Numbered from the stretch's first letter, positions 1 to 10,734 are shown. The stretch is DNA of 64,000 nucleotides from Siphonodentalium dalli (GCA_032622095.1 CP136069.1:6774036-6838035); one strand, 5' to 3'. The notes: generated from the letters alone by a model not told the origin. Made by a program: numbers and translations.

Positions 1-340
1 ATGATTCCGAAAAGTATTCAACAGGACCCCCCTACCTTAGATGTACTAATACTTAAACTTCCCAAATTCCACATCCTGCGTGCCATATCTGACTCACCTA
101 TTTTCAAGCTTTATTACTACATGTGTAATGGATATAAATTATAATATACATGTAATTCTAACTCGCCTATGTCAAGCTGTATTAATTAAATGTGTAATGG
201 ATATAATATAATTCTATCTTCCCATATATTGGGAGGGCGGGTGGGCAACATATTCAACCATGCAGCAGCTGGTCCAGAATCAAAAAGGCCGGTTCAGCAT
301 GAAAGCCTCTCAACTTTAATTTTACTGTTCGCTGATTGGC
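1..340. other. AT-rich flank, no gene seen
   Basis: No supported coding region. A short duplicated phrase, TGTGTAATGGATATAA, occurs near 122 and 191. The stretch could belong to the first intron or promoter region of the downstream MRRF gene, but nothing in it shows this. Confidence 0.4.
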
Positions 341-526
341 TGAAGCCTTCCAAGAATATGTATGGAATAAACAATATGAAGTTCCCAGAGGGTGAATTTG
401 TTGATGCTAACCTAACATTTGGGATATCGTGACACTATCCCACCATGTGGGATAGTGTCTCAAAATTCACCCTGTGGTGACCTAATTCTGCAAATTATGT
501 CAGACACGCTATTTCCAGACTTGATC
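341..526. mobile_element. Degenerate member of the 254-bp double-palindrome MITE family
   Basis: The phrases 'AGTTCCCAGAGGGTGAATTT' (about 380) and 'AAATTCACCCTGTGGTGACC' (about 464) are inverted copies of each other and match the better-preserved copies at 57579-57832 and 59406-59659. The centre is a perfect hairpin at 431-459 (GACACTATCCCA with its complement). The outer ends have decayed, so limits are approximate. Confidence 0.5.
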
Positions 527-759
527 ATCACACAATAACATACATGTATTTTAAGTTATTGTACTGCCAAAGTACCAGAATATTTACCAAATGTTCACTG
601 AAATCATCACCCTTAACGGCGGTTGACAATGGCCAATGAAACGACATAAATGTCGCCCCATATACTAACCTTATGGTGATATAAATGTTGTTCTACCCAC
701 CAAAAGTTTATTTATCAGTGGACTAAAATGGCATTTCTACTTTGTCATTTTCAGAGGAG

Positions 760-1024
760 ATGGCTCGATTAGTATTGTCTAATAATATCACTGCCCTCAG
801 AGAGGTTGTTGGGATGGTGTGTAGAAATCACAGATTGTTTCAACATTTAAGATTGACTGCGATTACAGTAACAGCTGTTAACAAGTTAGGTTGCACCCAC
901 ATTAGGGGATTGTGTTCAATAAGGGTATTTCAAGAAAAGGATATGCCAGTACAATCTCCCATTGAAGGTCCTCACCAAAGAATGTTTTGCAGACACTACG
1001 CTAAAGGAGGAAAACGTGATAAAG
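760..1024 (+). CDS. MRRF: MRRF coding exon 1: mitochondrial targeting and N-terminal extension
   Basis: The exon codes residues 1-88 plus the first base of codon 89. It starts MARLVLSNNITALREVVG and continues with a run containing RNHRLFQHLRLTA. It is rich in Arg, Leu, Ser and Thr and poor in acidic residues at the start, as expected of a cleavable mitochondrial presequence. It ends FCRHYAKGGKRDK, a basic linker like the one before the RRF domain in animal MRRF. ATG 760 is the first in-frame ATG after the acceptor-like TTTTCAG at 748-754, and was chosen for that reason. The donor is AAAG|GTACAT, with GT at 1025-1026. This exon has little conservation to lean on, so its assignment rests on phase, position and composition; an extra upstream coding exon cannot be excluded. 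Confidence 0.8.
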
Positions 1025-1355
1025 GTACATTATATGAATATTGAACTGAAGTAGTAGGAATTTTTCCTCACTCGTTCTGTCTGGCAGTGTCTGCTAGTGT
1101 CTTATATCTGCTGAAATGATGAAATCCAAACACTTTGTGACTTAATTTTTTGGTTGTTAGTTTCTATGTAATATTCTAGCTTCAATAAACATCATATAGC
1201 GTTTTGACACATATAGATGGAGAAAAAGTAGAGTTACGATCACATTGTGTTTATAATTTAATAACGACATTGCTTGAGTCTTGTCATTGCTACCAATCCG
1301 CCTACCATTGTCAAGATCATTGAACATTATACAGTTGTCACCCACTGTCAAGAGA

Positions 1356-1455
1356 GACATTGAGATTTGTCACATGCTCGAGAACAGAATGTCTCCCAAG
1401 GGTGAAGCTCCGAAGGAGACATTCCATTTTCAAGTTGGTGACAAATCTCAATGCC
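1356..1455. repeat. 100-bp hairpin in MRRF intron 1
   Basis: GACATTGAGATTTGTCAC at 1356 pairs with GTGACAAATCTCAATGCC at 1438, and an inner GAATGTCTCC / GGAGACATTC pair is also inverted. It looks like a small foldback element. The remainder of intron 1 on either side (1025-1355, 1456-2128) shows no gene. Confidence 0.6.
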
Positions 1456-2128
1456 TCCCGAGAAGAAGGGCAACAACTGTTTTGTTATCCGATTACTAAA
1501 GACAAATTCCTTGTCATTCACACGCACGATGCCGCACTAAGTTATCACATCGTAAGAGTGCTTTCTCTCGCGATTATAGTTTCAGTAATTTGTATCGTCC
1601 TATATGATGTCTATTCATATAAGTTAGTCAAGACGTTAGGACTTTGATAATCAGCGTTTATTTACCATCATTTTGGTGGTTAAATTGTCAAAATCAGTCC
1701 ATGCAATGTAAACCAATAAGAAATAGAAGTAGGCCTATATATATGCAATTTGGCATTTTCATGGACGGCATGATGTCTTGTTCGCGAAATTTACATGTTA
1801 ATGTATTGGGAAGTTGTTGATTTCATACAAGTGCATCCATGTGTCAATACTCCCAAACACATCCCCACACAAAGTAAATCTATGTTGCAATAATAAAGAT
1901 GCAAACATGCCAAATAAATCTGGGATAATCATGCATGACAAACGTACCTATTGCATTGTACACCAGCAATTTATAACCAACCTACATGTAGATGTACCTC
2001 AAGCCACCGACTCCTTCAATATCACACCATACATGTAATTTCAACAAGAATATATTGAATTACCCAGATGTTTTGATGGAAAAAGTATAGTATAACACTT
2101 TCCCGCATTAGGCCAAAGAAAATTAAAT

Positions 2129-2450
2129 GTCTGGTTTGGGTTACAAGCCGAAAAAAATAGGGTCGGTAGGTAGGCTTGAAATTTAATTTTTTTATTTTGA
2201 CATGACTTTTCTTGTGCGTATTTTGCTCAGCAAGATTGACATAAAAGTACTTTTGATTATTTTTGTATAAAATTTAATATTGCACAATACTTTTACTTAG
2301 AAATCAACCTATTCTGAGATGCTTAAATGTGTTTTTTGTGTTTTATGAAATGTTTGGAGAAAAATTAAATAGATTTTCTTGAAAACCATGAAAAAAACAT
2401 TAGGGTAGGGGGTTTAAAATAGGGTCGGTAGGGAAACCCAAACCACAATT
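2129..2450. repeat. Imperfect inverted-repeat element in MRRF intron 1
   Basis: The left end reads TCTGGTTTGGGTT with ATAGGGTCGGTAGG near 2157. The right end has AATAGGGTCGGTAGGG near 2419 followed by AACCCAAACCACAA. The GGTTTGGGTT ends are inverted, but the internal AGGGTCGGTAGG runs in the same direction. A related scrap (GTAGGGTCGGCGGTTC) lies near 24137. The element class is unknown. Confidence 0.4.
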
Positions 2451-2650
2451 ATTATTTTTTCCTTAAAAGTATCTACTTAAAAGTTTGAATATTACTGTTA
2501 ACTAAATATATGCAAATTAATTAAATTATTTTCCATGGTTTTTCTCAAAGTTCATAATATTAATACCAACATAAAAGCCTTGTTAATTTGACAAGCACTA
2601 ATACTAGTAAGGTAATAATAAACAATTGTGACAATTTTCATGTCTTTAAG

Positions 2651-2806
2651 GTGGTAAAGCTCAGAAAAAATCCCACATTGTGACGGTATCAGACGAAGAA
2701 GCAGCACAGGTGTTGGATGTCAGTCAAATGAGAGCAGAAATGGATGCAGTACAGGAGAAGTTAAAGGAAGATTACATCAGCCAGCTCACACTACGCACCT
2801 CTCTGG
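2651..2806 (+). CDS. MRRF: MRRF coding exon 2: start of the RRF domain
   Basis: The exon codes residues 89-140 plus one base and starts after TGTCTTTAAG (AG at 2649-2650). It reads GGKAQKKSHIVTVSDEEAAQ, then VLDVSQMRAEMDAVQEKLKE, then DYISQLTLRTSLG. The lysine-rich linker leads into helix 1 of the RRF three-helix bundle. 'LTLRTSLG' corresponds to the conserved 'L..LRT..' turn that ends helix 1 in RRF proteins. The donor is CTCTGG|GTCAGT, with GT at 2807-2808. A TTAA-type MITE begins 17 nt past this donor. Confidence 0.92.
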
Positions 2807-2822
2807 GTCAGTGAGGCCGCAA

Positions 2823-2909
2823 TTAACCCTTATAGAGCCCCACATACACTGCAGCAGACATAACTCTATAGTGCATGCTTCCATCTGTGTGGGGCTCCCT
2901 GTGGGTTAA
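2823..2909. mobile_element. 87-bp TTAA-flanked MITE
   Basis: The element is bounded by TTAA at 2823 and 2906. The ends are TTAACCCTTATAGAGCCCCA and a decayed inverse, TGGGGCTCCCTGTGGGTTAA. TTAA target duplications with CCC-start ends are typical of piggyBac-type elements. Two diverged relatives in opposite orientation form a tandem pair at 20863-21077. It starts 17 nt after the exon 2 donor. Confidence 0.65.
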
Positions 2910-2941
2910 ACATTTATAAACTTTATATATCACCTCGGTTA

Positions 2942-3200
2942 TTATCCCTTTCATGACTTGGTTGCATCATTAATGATCCTGTGCCAATGCATTCCTGAAA
3001 TTTTGCGAATTAACCTGTGCCAGTGCATTCTCTTATGTATGCAAGTCTCCCATGTGGAGCCTCATACATCTGATGATGATGAAATGATGATGATGATATA
3101 TCAGAGAATGCACTGGCTTACACGGTCAAGGTAAATATTGTTTGGCCAATGTATTCTCTTATATACATGTATATGAGGCTCGCATTTATAAAAGAATTCA
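2942..3200. mobile_element. Degraded CCCTTTCATGAC-type MITE with ATGCATTCTC hairpins
   Basis: It starts ATCCCTTTCATGACTTGG and carries the paired 'TGTGCCAATGCATTC' / 'AGAGAATGCACTGGC' hairpin arms seen in better copies (60782-61028). A short GAT microsatellite interrupts it near 3070-3098. The right end was not found. Confidence 0.45.
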
Positions 3201-3354
3201 TTGTCATGCAAATGCCTGGCACTAGAAACCAATAGACTATGGAGCTCCCTCTAATTGAACTTCATCCTTTGTAGCATCTATCTTGACCTGTCAGTGGATG
3301 GTGAAGCCGAGGGAAACTAGGTCTGTTATATATTTAATTCCATTTATTTTTCAG

Positions 3355-3473
3355 GTACATTTGATACTCTCATGGTAGATACAGATGATGGAATATTCCC
3401 GTTAAATCAGCTCGGTCAGATCGCACAGAAGAATCCTCAGCTGGTCCTCATTAACCTAGCTGCATCCCCTAAA
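3355..3473 (+). CDS. MRRF: MRRF coding exon 3: RRF beta domain (domain II)
   Basis: The exon codes residues 141-180, starts after TTTTTCAG (AG at 3353-3354) and ends CCTAAA|GTAAGT. It reads GTFDTLMVDTDDGIFPLNQL, then GQIAQKNPQLVLINLAASPK. This matches the part of RRF that leaves helix 1 and enters the small beta-barrel domain; 'PLNQLGQI...' is the position of the conserved 'PL.Q.A.I' segment. A 1.7-kb repeat element starts 12 nt after the exon end. Confidence 0.92.
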
Positions 3474-3484
3474 GTAAGTCATTA

Positions 3485-5186
3485 TTAACCCTTCACCCAA
3501 CAAAACGGCCAAAAACGCCCAAATAAAGCTTCAACAGCCTAACATATCTTCGGTCTGTCTCAATAACACCATACAAATATGGATATCATTGGAACCGGTT
3601 CATTGACCACATTGTGATGGTTACAGTTATGCCCTGTGCCAATGCATTCTCTTATATATGCGAGTCGACCATAGGTCGCCTCGCATATATAAGAGAATGC
3701 ATTGGCCTAAAAAAAATCTTTTTTAACACTTTTTACCATTTTTTCTGACATTCATTAACAATTTTATAATTTTTTCTTACATTTTTTAACAATTTTTATA
3801 ATATTTTTCTACATTCTTTGACAATTTTATCATTATACCCCCTTTTAAAAAAAAAAGGGGGGTATACTGTTTTGCACCTGTCCGTGCGTCCGTCTCTCCG
3901 TCCGTCCGTATGTCCATCCGTCCGTCCGTACGTCCGTCCGATGTCTGTTCATGTCATAACTTGAACAATAGTGCTCGGATCTCAATGAAATTAGGTATGG
4001 ATGGTTACTACTATGAGGACATTAAATAAAGGGTTCCATTGTTTTGTTCAGATTTTCCATTCTAGAGTTATTCATCTTTGTTTATCTGGAAATGTTGAAT
4101 TTTTGGTCCATCTGGTGTTTGTTCATGTCGTAACTTCAACAGTTGTGCTGGGATCTCAATGAAATTTGGAATGGATGTTCTCAACTGTGAGGACATTAAA
4201 TAGAGGGTTCCATCGTTTTGTTCGGATTTTCCATTCTAGAGTTATTCATCTTGGTTTATCTGGAAATGTTGGATTTTTGGTCCATCTGGTGTTTGTTCAT
4301 GTCATAACATGAACAGTAGTGCTCGAATCTCAATGAAATTTGGTATGTTCACATCTATGAGGGCATTCGATAGTGGGTTCCATTGTTTTGTTCGGATTTT
4401 CCATTCTAGAGTTATTCATCTTGGTTTATCTGGAAATGTTGGCTTTTTGGTCTGTCTGGTGTCTGTTCATGTCGTAACTTCAACAGTTGTGCTGGGATCT
4501 CAATGAAATTTGGTATGGATGTTCACTACTATGAGGACATTAAAAAGTGGGTTCCATCGTTTTGTTCGGATTTTCCATTCTAGAGTTATACATCTTTGTT
4601 TATCTGGAAATGTTGGCTTTTTGGTCCGTCTGGTGTCTGTTCATGTCGTAACTTCAACAGTTGTGCTGGGATCTCAATGAAATTTGGTATGGATGTTCAC
4701 CACTGTGAGGACATTCAATAGAGGGTTCCATTGTTCTGTTTGGCTTTTCCATTCTAGAGTTATTCAAGTTCGTTTATCTGGACATGTTGGCTGTTTGGTC
4801 CATCCGATGTCTGTTCAGGTCATAACTTGAACAGTAATGCTCGGATCTCAATGAAATTTTGTATGGATGTTCACCACTATGAGGACATTTAATGGCATAT
4901 TCAACTGTTATGTTTTGTTTTTTGTGCTATAGTTATTCATCTTCGTTTATATGAAAATGCTGATTTTTGGGTCTATCTGTCTGAGTATAGCAGTCATAAG
5001 TTATAGATATGCCCACACTAGGCGGTATGCCACTAGGGGTATGTACCGGACGACAGTCCATCTCTTGTTTTTAATGTGTTAAGCCAATGCATTCCCTTAT
5101 ATATGCGAGGCGACCTATGGTAGACTCGCATATATAAGAGAATGCATTGGCACAGGGCCGTTCTGTTCTGTTGGGTAAAGGGTTAA
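3485..5186. mobile_element. 1.7-kb TTAA element (CCCTTYACCCAACA ends) in MRRF intron 3
   Basis: TTAA at 3485 and 5183 bound the inverted ends TTAACCCTTCACCCAACA and TGTTGGGTAAAGGGTTAA. Next to the ends are two perfect hairpins built on GCCAATGCATTCTCTTATAT (3641-3702 and 5084-5153). The short copy at 16369-16750 has the same ends and hairpins, so this copy has gained about 1.3 kb of tandem repeat in its middle. No transposase is present. The TTAA/CCC ends suggest a piggyBac-type non-autonomous element. It begins 12 nt after the exon 3 donor. Confidence 0.75.
3855..5070. repeat. 174-bp tandem repeat, about six copies
   Basis: The phrase ATCTCAATGAAATT recurs near 3980, 4153, 4328, 4498, 4672 and 4845, a spacing of 170-174 bp. 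Each unit also carries TTCCATTCTAGAGTTATTCA and GGAAATGTTGG. The array is preceded by a pyrimidine-rich TCCGTCCGTC run (3878-3942). Short reading frames crossing it are by-products. Confidence 0.8.
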
Positions 5187-5922
5187 ATCAGCTGGGACGA
5201 ATCACAAGCTGCCAGGGTTAGCCCAAATCTTTTTTTCTCCAAATTTTGAAATGATGGCAAAAAGTAAAGAACTGCAATATCTAACAAGTTTTTGTAAACT
5301 ATAACATGAGTAAGATCAAACAATATACAAAATTTGATAAGAGATATTAAATTGTACAGTAATTGCCAACTCTATAGAAACTACAGGTATGCTGCATGGT
5401 ACCGTGATTATGGCCTGTTCAGCTTAACATTGTTAGTATTATTTGTAACTACACTCAGATTCAGCACTCCTTATTACACTGTTGAATTTCCTTTTCCGAT
5501 TACCGTACATGTAAATGCTAACCTAGAAAATCTATGGCCATATACTCTGCCATCTAAACTATACTCGATATACCGGTATGGTGTGGTTATGTCTTCAAAC
5601 CGAAGAGCAACCGTGATTGATAATTTTCAATTTTCAGCTGAAATTTACTAAATTTATTAGTAATTGTTTAAGCACAGGTGTACCTATCCAGATATCACAA
5701 CATTGGAACTCACATGGACCTAAGTGTATGCATAAGGTACATGATCTCTATATCTGTACCGCCATGATATTTGACCAATTCGGTCAAGGGACTTTGGAGG
5801 GAGGTATTTCTAATGAAGAAGTAATTTGAGGCATACATGAACTTTGAGATTTTACACAATTGATAGTTACTGTCACACTTCAACATAATTTTCATTGATA
5901 TATAGGTCTTATATATATAGAA

Positions 5923-6555
5923 TATGTAGCTAGTGTCGTCGCTTCAAATGTTTATGTCCGTGAGGGGGATTTGAGCATCTATTGGGCGAGGCTCTGCCGA
6001 GTCCAATAGATGCCAAATCCCCCGAGCGGACATAAACAGTTTAAGCGACGACATTAGCTACATATTTTATTTATCCATCGCACAAAACTTGCCTTTTGTG
6101 AGGTAAATCAGTCATTTTCCTCAGTTTTACATTCGTTACTTCGAATACGCCATTACATTTATTAGGTCAAGCAAACCAATTAGCATTCATGACGTGGGAA
6201 AACCGGAGTGCAGCTTAGAGCGAAATAGTTCGTTGGCATTTTAACATTTATTATAAGCAGACCTTGTTCTGATGATTTATAGATGTTTTAGAGCTAAAAC
6301 ATATATCATTTTACGAATTATTTTAGTGAATTATACACGATAAAAACATTCTGAAATCACAATGACGTCATTAAGGCCGGTTGACGCCCCTAGTTACCTG
6401 CGCAATTTGCATATAAAATTACGTCATAAATTAGTACTAACCTAATAAAGCTACGTTGACCTAATAAAGCTACATTGACGTAATAAACGTAACGTTTATT
6501 ATGCAGGCTTTATGTAGTCAATAGACGTAGTGAGCGGTGGATAAATGAGCATATT
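5923..6555. mobile_element. Hairpin-headed inverted-repeat element in MRRF intron 3
   Basis: A ~143-bp imperfect palindrome (5923-6065) has arms that begin TATGTAGCTAGTGTCGTCGC and end GCGACGACATTAGCTACATA. It is followed by a body whose two ends are inverted: TTTATTTATCCATCGCAC near 6065 and GAGCGGTGGATAAATGAG near 6532. TGACGTCA-like sites occur inside (AATGACGTCATT at 6360). Elements at 41214-41767 and 58900-59257 share this head-plus-body plan. The class is not recognised. Confidence 0.55.
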
Positions 6556-6628
6556 TACATTCTCATAACGTATTCAATATAATAACTTTGATTCAGACTT
6601 AGATCTGAAGTTGGATCAACAATTTTTT

Positions 6629-6901
6629 TAAACCTTTGATGACTGGAGCTTCCTGAAATTTTGCGAAAACCCTGTGCCAATGCATTCTATTATATATTTG
6701 AGTCTCCCATATGGAGCCTCACATATATAAGAGAATGTATTGGCCTAACAATATTTACCTTGACATTGTAAGCCAGTGAATTCTCTTATATATGCGAGGC
6801 TGCCATACGAGGCTCTGTATGGAAGACTCGCATATATAAGAGAATGCACTGGCACGTGGTCTTGTATGCTGCACCAGCGCAGCTCCTGTCATCAAATAAA
6901 A
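6629..6901. mobile_element. CCTTTGATGAC-type MITE ending next to exon 4
   Basis: TTAAACCTTTGATGACTGGA starts it and AGCTCCTGTCATCAAATAA ends it, with two hairpin pairs between (GCCAATGCATTC and GCCAGTGAATTC arms, each against its complement). The right TTAA has decayed to ATAA. It ends about 25 nt before MRRF exon 4, leaving only a short polypyrimidine tract. Confidence 0.6.
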
Positions 6902-6925
6902 AACGAACTACATTTTGTTTTTCAG

Positions 6926-7017
6926 TATATTCCTGCTGTTCGTGATGCGATAGTGAACTCGGGTATGAACGTAAATCCCCAACAGGAAGCAAATACGCTC
7001 ATCATTCCCATTCCAAA
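6926..7017 (+). CDS. MRRF: MRRF coding exon 4: end of the beta domain
   Basis: The exon codes residues 181-210 plus two bases of codon 211, after TTGTTTTTCAG (AG at 6924-6925). It reads YIPAVRDAIVNSGMNVNPQQ, then EANTLIIPIP. This aligns with the RRF segment of general form 'A I..S.LG.NP...G..I.IP.P', which returns the chain to the helical bundle. The donor is CCAAA|GTAAGT, with GT at 7018-7019. An inverted-repeat element ends about 25 nt upstream of the exon. Confidence 0.92.
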
Positions 7018-7065
7018 GTAAGTTCTTCATTTAAATGGAAATGGTCATTGTCGTACCTTTATGGA

Positions 7066-7188
7066 ATCATGCAAAATGACACCCAGGATCTCCTAAATGT
7101 GTAAAAAATGACACCCAGGATCTCCTAAATGTGCAAAAGACACCCAGGATATCCCAAACATGGAAAAAGTCACTCAGCATCTCAAATT
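7066..7188. repeat. Three-copy tandem repeat, ~40 bp
   Basis: ATGACACCCAGGATCTCCTA occurs near 7076 and 7108, with a diverged third copy (GACACCCAGGATATCCC) near 7139. It lies in MRRF intron 4. The rest of that intron, about 7190-8400, is AT-rich with no gene seen. Confidence 0.7.
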
Positions 7189-8402
7189 CTCACAATAAAA
7201 CATATGCTAATTATTATTATAATAAGTATTTGTTTACATACCCTGTATGTCTAAACTAATAGGAACACCCTTTATTGCTCAAATATGATAAGATCTATTC
7301 CTTCAGGGTCAACAGGACCTATCCAATGGTACTCCCCGGGTCAATTTATCCCTGCAATTTCCAATTTCCAGCGACCAGGGTCAAACCATTTTCGGTATAT
7401 AATTAATCATTTAATTAAACATATTAGTGCCCCTTTAAGTCATCTGAGGTCAACAGCACTTATCGCATGACATTCCTCGGGTCAATTTACTCCTGTGAAT
7501 CAATTTTCAATGACCATATTACAACTATTATTTAGTTAAATTATTAGCGCCGTTTTAAAATGGCACATATTCCATGACACACCCTTGGTCTATTGACCCT
7601 TGTGAACAAAATTTCAGCTCCGAGGCTCCAACCATTTTGTCGCTCATAGCCGGACAGACAAAATTGAGTTTTATTATGCCATTAAAATAAAATATCAGTG
7701 TTCTCAGGCAATTAGATCTTAATTTTAAGACGAGGGAGGGAGGCTATTTATTTTTCTCAAAATTAGGAAAACATACTTCAGAAACAAAACAAAATTCATT
7801 TCGTTGTTCAAATCCAATATTTCTAACAGAAAATATTGGGAAAAAAATTGACGATGCTTTTTAAAAGAACATTTCAGTGACGAGGGAGGTGTCTGAGAAC
7901 ACGGAATTTATTTTTATTTGGCTTCAGTTTAGATCTATAGATGTAAAATATATATTTAATATATGCTTTTCTGTGACTTTTCTAAACTGATATCGTAATA
8001 AAAATTGAATTAATTACCCAGGAGTAATTGCATAATTGCATAATTGTAACCGATGAAAAGCAAAATTGCTCACAAAGTCACTTAAAATCGTGAAATTTTG
8101 AGTTTTTAGTTTGAACCTTCACCTACAGTGAAGTGCATTATTATGGAACAGATAATAACTAAGAAATATATTCCCTGCAGTTATTTTTCGACTTTATAAG
8201 GTTCCCTGTCAAAAATTATAAAAGTTCCTAGGTTTTGTACTGGTTGAATATAATCTCTATGGGCATTAGCCAGAGTAGAGATTCATGGCATGATCTAACC
8301 TTTCATCAGTGTACAGGTAAGGAACATACCTTGCCATATGTTGGTGAAATTGCTCTGTTCTTATGTATTTGTGGGGAATCCAATGATTTTATTCCTTTTC
8401 AG

Positions 8403-8559
8403 AGTAACTAAGGAACACAGGGAAAATCTCGCCAAATCAGCAAAAACTTTATGTGACAAAGCAAAACTACACCTGAGAGATGTTCACAATAATTATAACA
8501 GAAAGCTGAAGAAACAAAAGGGACACTCGGAAGATTTAATCAGAAATATTAATGAGATG
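8403..8559 (+). CDS. MRRF: MRRF coding exon 5: helices 2 and 3 of the bundle
   Basis: The exon codes residues 211-263. It reads KVTKEHRENLAKSAKTLCDK, then AKLHLRDVHNNYNRKLKKQK, then GHSEDLIRNINEM. The 'T.E.R..L' signature of all RRFs is present as TKEHRENL at residues 213-220, with the conserved Arg at 217; in bacterial RRF the equivalent arginine is essential for ribosome binding. Basic helix 2 and the acidic 'SED' turn into helix 3 follow the family pattern. The acceptor is ATTCCTTTTCAG (AG at 8401-8402) and the donor GAGATG|GTAAGA. A palindromic TA-target MITE starts at 8581, 22 nt downstream of the exon. Confidence 0.94.
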
Positions 8560-8580
8560 GTAAGAATAATTATCTATGTA

Positions 8581-8697
8581 CAGTAATGCCCTAAATAATC
8601 GACTCCTTAACCACAGCAGAATTATGGGTATTTTTTCACGATTTAGTCGAAAATATGACTTGTTGCAATTCAAGCGTTCTGATTTAGGGCATTACTG
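8581..8697. mobile_element. CAGTAATGCCC palindromic MITE, short copy
   Basis: It starts CAGTAATGCCCTAAATAATC after a TA and ends GGGCATTACTG. CAGT ends on a TA target are typical of Tc1/mariner non-autonomous elements. It lies 22 nt after the exon 5 donor. The internal stem is shortened compared with the copy at 18687. Confidence 0.7.
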
Positions 8698-8705
8698 CAT
8701 GTATT

Positions 8706-8793
8706 CCAGTGTGTAGCCCAGTGTGTAGTCCAGTGTGTATTCCAGTGTGTAGTCTGGTGTGTAGTCCAGTTTGTAGTCCGGTGTGTAGTCCAG
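8706..8793. repeat. 12-bp microsatellite-like repeat
   Basis: A run of about seven imperfect GTGTAGTCCAGT units. Confidence 0.8.
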
Positions 8794-8935
8794 GAGATAT
8801 TGGTCTCCTCTCATGTTTTTCGGTCTGGAGTTATCACCATTTTTTTTTACTTAGAAATTATTCGCAACATTATGAGTTTGTATTCCTACATTTTTCTGTA
8901 AATTTTGTTAAACGTCACACAAGTAATTACCACTG

Positions 8936-9106
8936 CAGTAATGCCCTAAATAATCGACTCCTTAACCACATCAGAATTATGGGTATCTTATCAGGATTTA
9001 GTCGGAAATATGGCTTGTTGCCATTCATCGGAAAGCTCTGACTAGATCCTGATAAATTACCCATAATTATGCTGTGGTTAAGGAGTCGATTATTTAGGAC
9101 ATTACC
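8936..9106. mobile_element. CAGTAATGCCC palindromic MITE
   Basis: The left arm is CAGTAATGCCCTAAATAATC and the right arm GATTATTTAGGACATTAC, with inverted GGATTTAGTC / GATCCTGATA-like inner stems. Same family as 8581-8697, in the same intron. Confidence 0.75.
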
Positions 9107-9216
9107 TCTATGTGCACCTGTGATTATGAGTCTGATCCTAATTCTTTTAGTGGAGTTATCCCCCTTTTTCAACTTAGAAACTTTTCGATAAACAAATATG
9201 TTAATATGGCTGCCAT

Positions 9217-10570
9217 TACAGGTACTCGATCTGATCAGAGGGTCCCCATATCATTAAGATACAACAACAACAACATTAAAGGTACTCAATCTGATCAGAG
9301 GGTCCCCATATCATTAAGATACAACAACAACAACATTAAAGGTACTCGATCTGATTAGAGGGTCCCCATATCATCAAGATACAACAACAACAACATTAAA
9401 GGTACTCGATCTGATTAGAGGGTCCCCATATCATCAAGATACAACAACAACAACATTAAAGGTACTCGATCTGATCAGAGGGTCCCCATATCATTAAGAT
9501 ACAACAACAACAACATTAAAGGTACTCAATCTGATCAGAGGGTCCCCATATCATCAAGATACAACAACAACAACATTAAAGGTACTCGATCTGATCAGAG
9601 GGTCCCCATATCATTAAGATACAACAACAACAACATTAAAGGTACTCAATCTGATCAGAGGGTCCCCATATCATCAAGATACAACAACAACAACATTAAA
9701 GGTACTCGATCTGATCAGAGGGTCCCCATATCATTAAGATACAACAACAACAACATTAAAGGTACTCAATCTGATCAGAGGGTCCCCATATCATCAAGAT
9801 ACAACAACAACAACAACATTAAAGGTACTCAATCTGATCAGTGAGTCCCCATATCATTAAGATACAACAACAACAACATTAAAGGTACTCGATCTGATTA
9901 GAGGGTCCCCATATCATCAAGATACAACAACAACAACATTAAAGGTACTCGATCTGATCAGAGGGTCCCCATATCATTAAGATACAACAACAACAACATT
10001 AAAGGTACTCAATCTGATCAGAGGGTCCCCATATCATCAAGATACAACAACAACAACAACATTAAAGGTACTCAATCTGATCAGTGAGTCCCCATATCAT
10101 TAAGATACAACAACAACAACATTAAAGGTACTCGATCTGATCAGAGAGTCCCCATATCATCAAGATACAAGAACAACAACATTTCTTCAAAATACACTTT
10201 AGTTATCAGAATCGATTAATTGCAACAAAATAATGCTAACCACTGTCAACTATGGTATCAAATTCCCAAAACGTGTTATCAACCTTTTGTTCAATGAAAC
10301 ATGGCCATATTATTTTGAGTATTCACAAAATGTGACTGTATTACCATTTATTTTTAGAGTTATCCATCTTCATCCGCAGTTTTGACTGAGACTATCTATT
10401 TGAAGGCATGTTTCTGGGCCACAAACAGTTGAAATAACCAACTTCAAAGGTCAATATCTGATCACCCTGAACTTTGATGGGTGGGTTCCTCAACTCAAAT
10501 CAAATATTTTTTAGTAATAGTAATTTGTAAATAGTAATTTAGGAGTGTTAATCGGATTGAGTACCTTTAA
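9217..10570. mobile_element. AGGTACTC-type TTAA element with an amplified left end
   Basis: The right end is GGATTGAGTACCTTTAA (TTAA at 10567). The left end is the first of many copies of AGGTACTCGATCTGATCAGA. Inside are the family's CACTTGATTTTAGAGTTATCC-like and TCAAATATTTTTT motifs. Compact relatives lie at 33303-33768 and 55208-55685. In this copy the terminal 60 bp has been expanded into a minisatellite. Confidence 0.65.
9221..10168. repeat. 60-bp minisatellite, about 16 copies
   Basis: The unit runs GGTACTCGATCTGATCAGAG, then GGTCCCCATATCATCAAGAT, then ACAACAACAACAACATTAAA. Variants alternate (CGATCTGATCAG / CAATCTGATCAG, CATTAAG / CATCAAG), and two units have an extra AAC. It lies in MRRF intron 5. 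Confidence 0.95.
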
Positions 10571-10734
10571 TTCAGCCCAATTGTACTTGCAAGGTTATCT
10601 TTTGTCCCACCTCTGATTTGTTCTTTGTTCTCAATGTTCACGCTGGAGCGTAAAATCTTTTGGCCAAGATTTGTTTTTGGCAAAATTAAGTAATCATTTT
10701 CTGGTCTCACAATTAATGAATATTTTTGTTTTAT

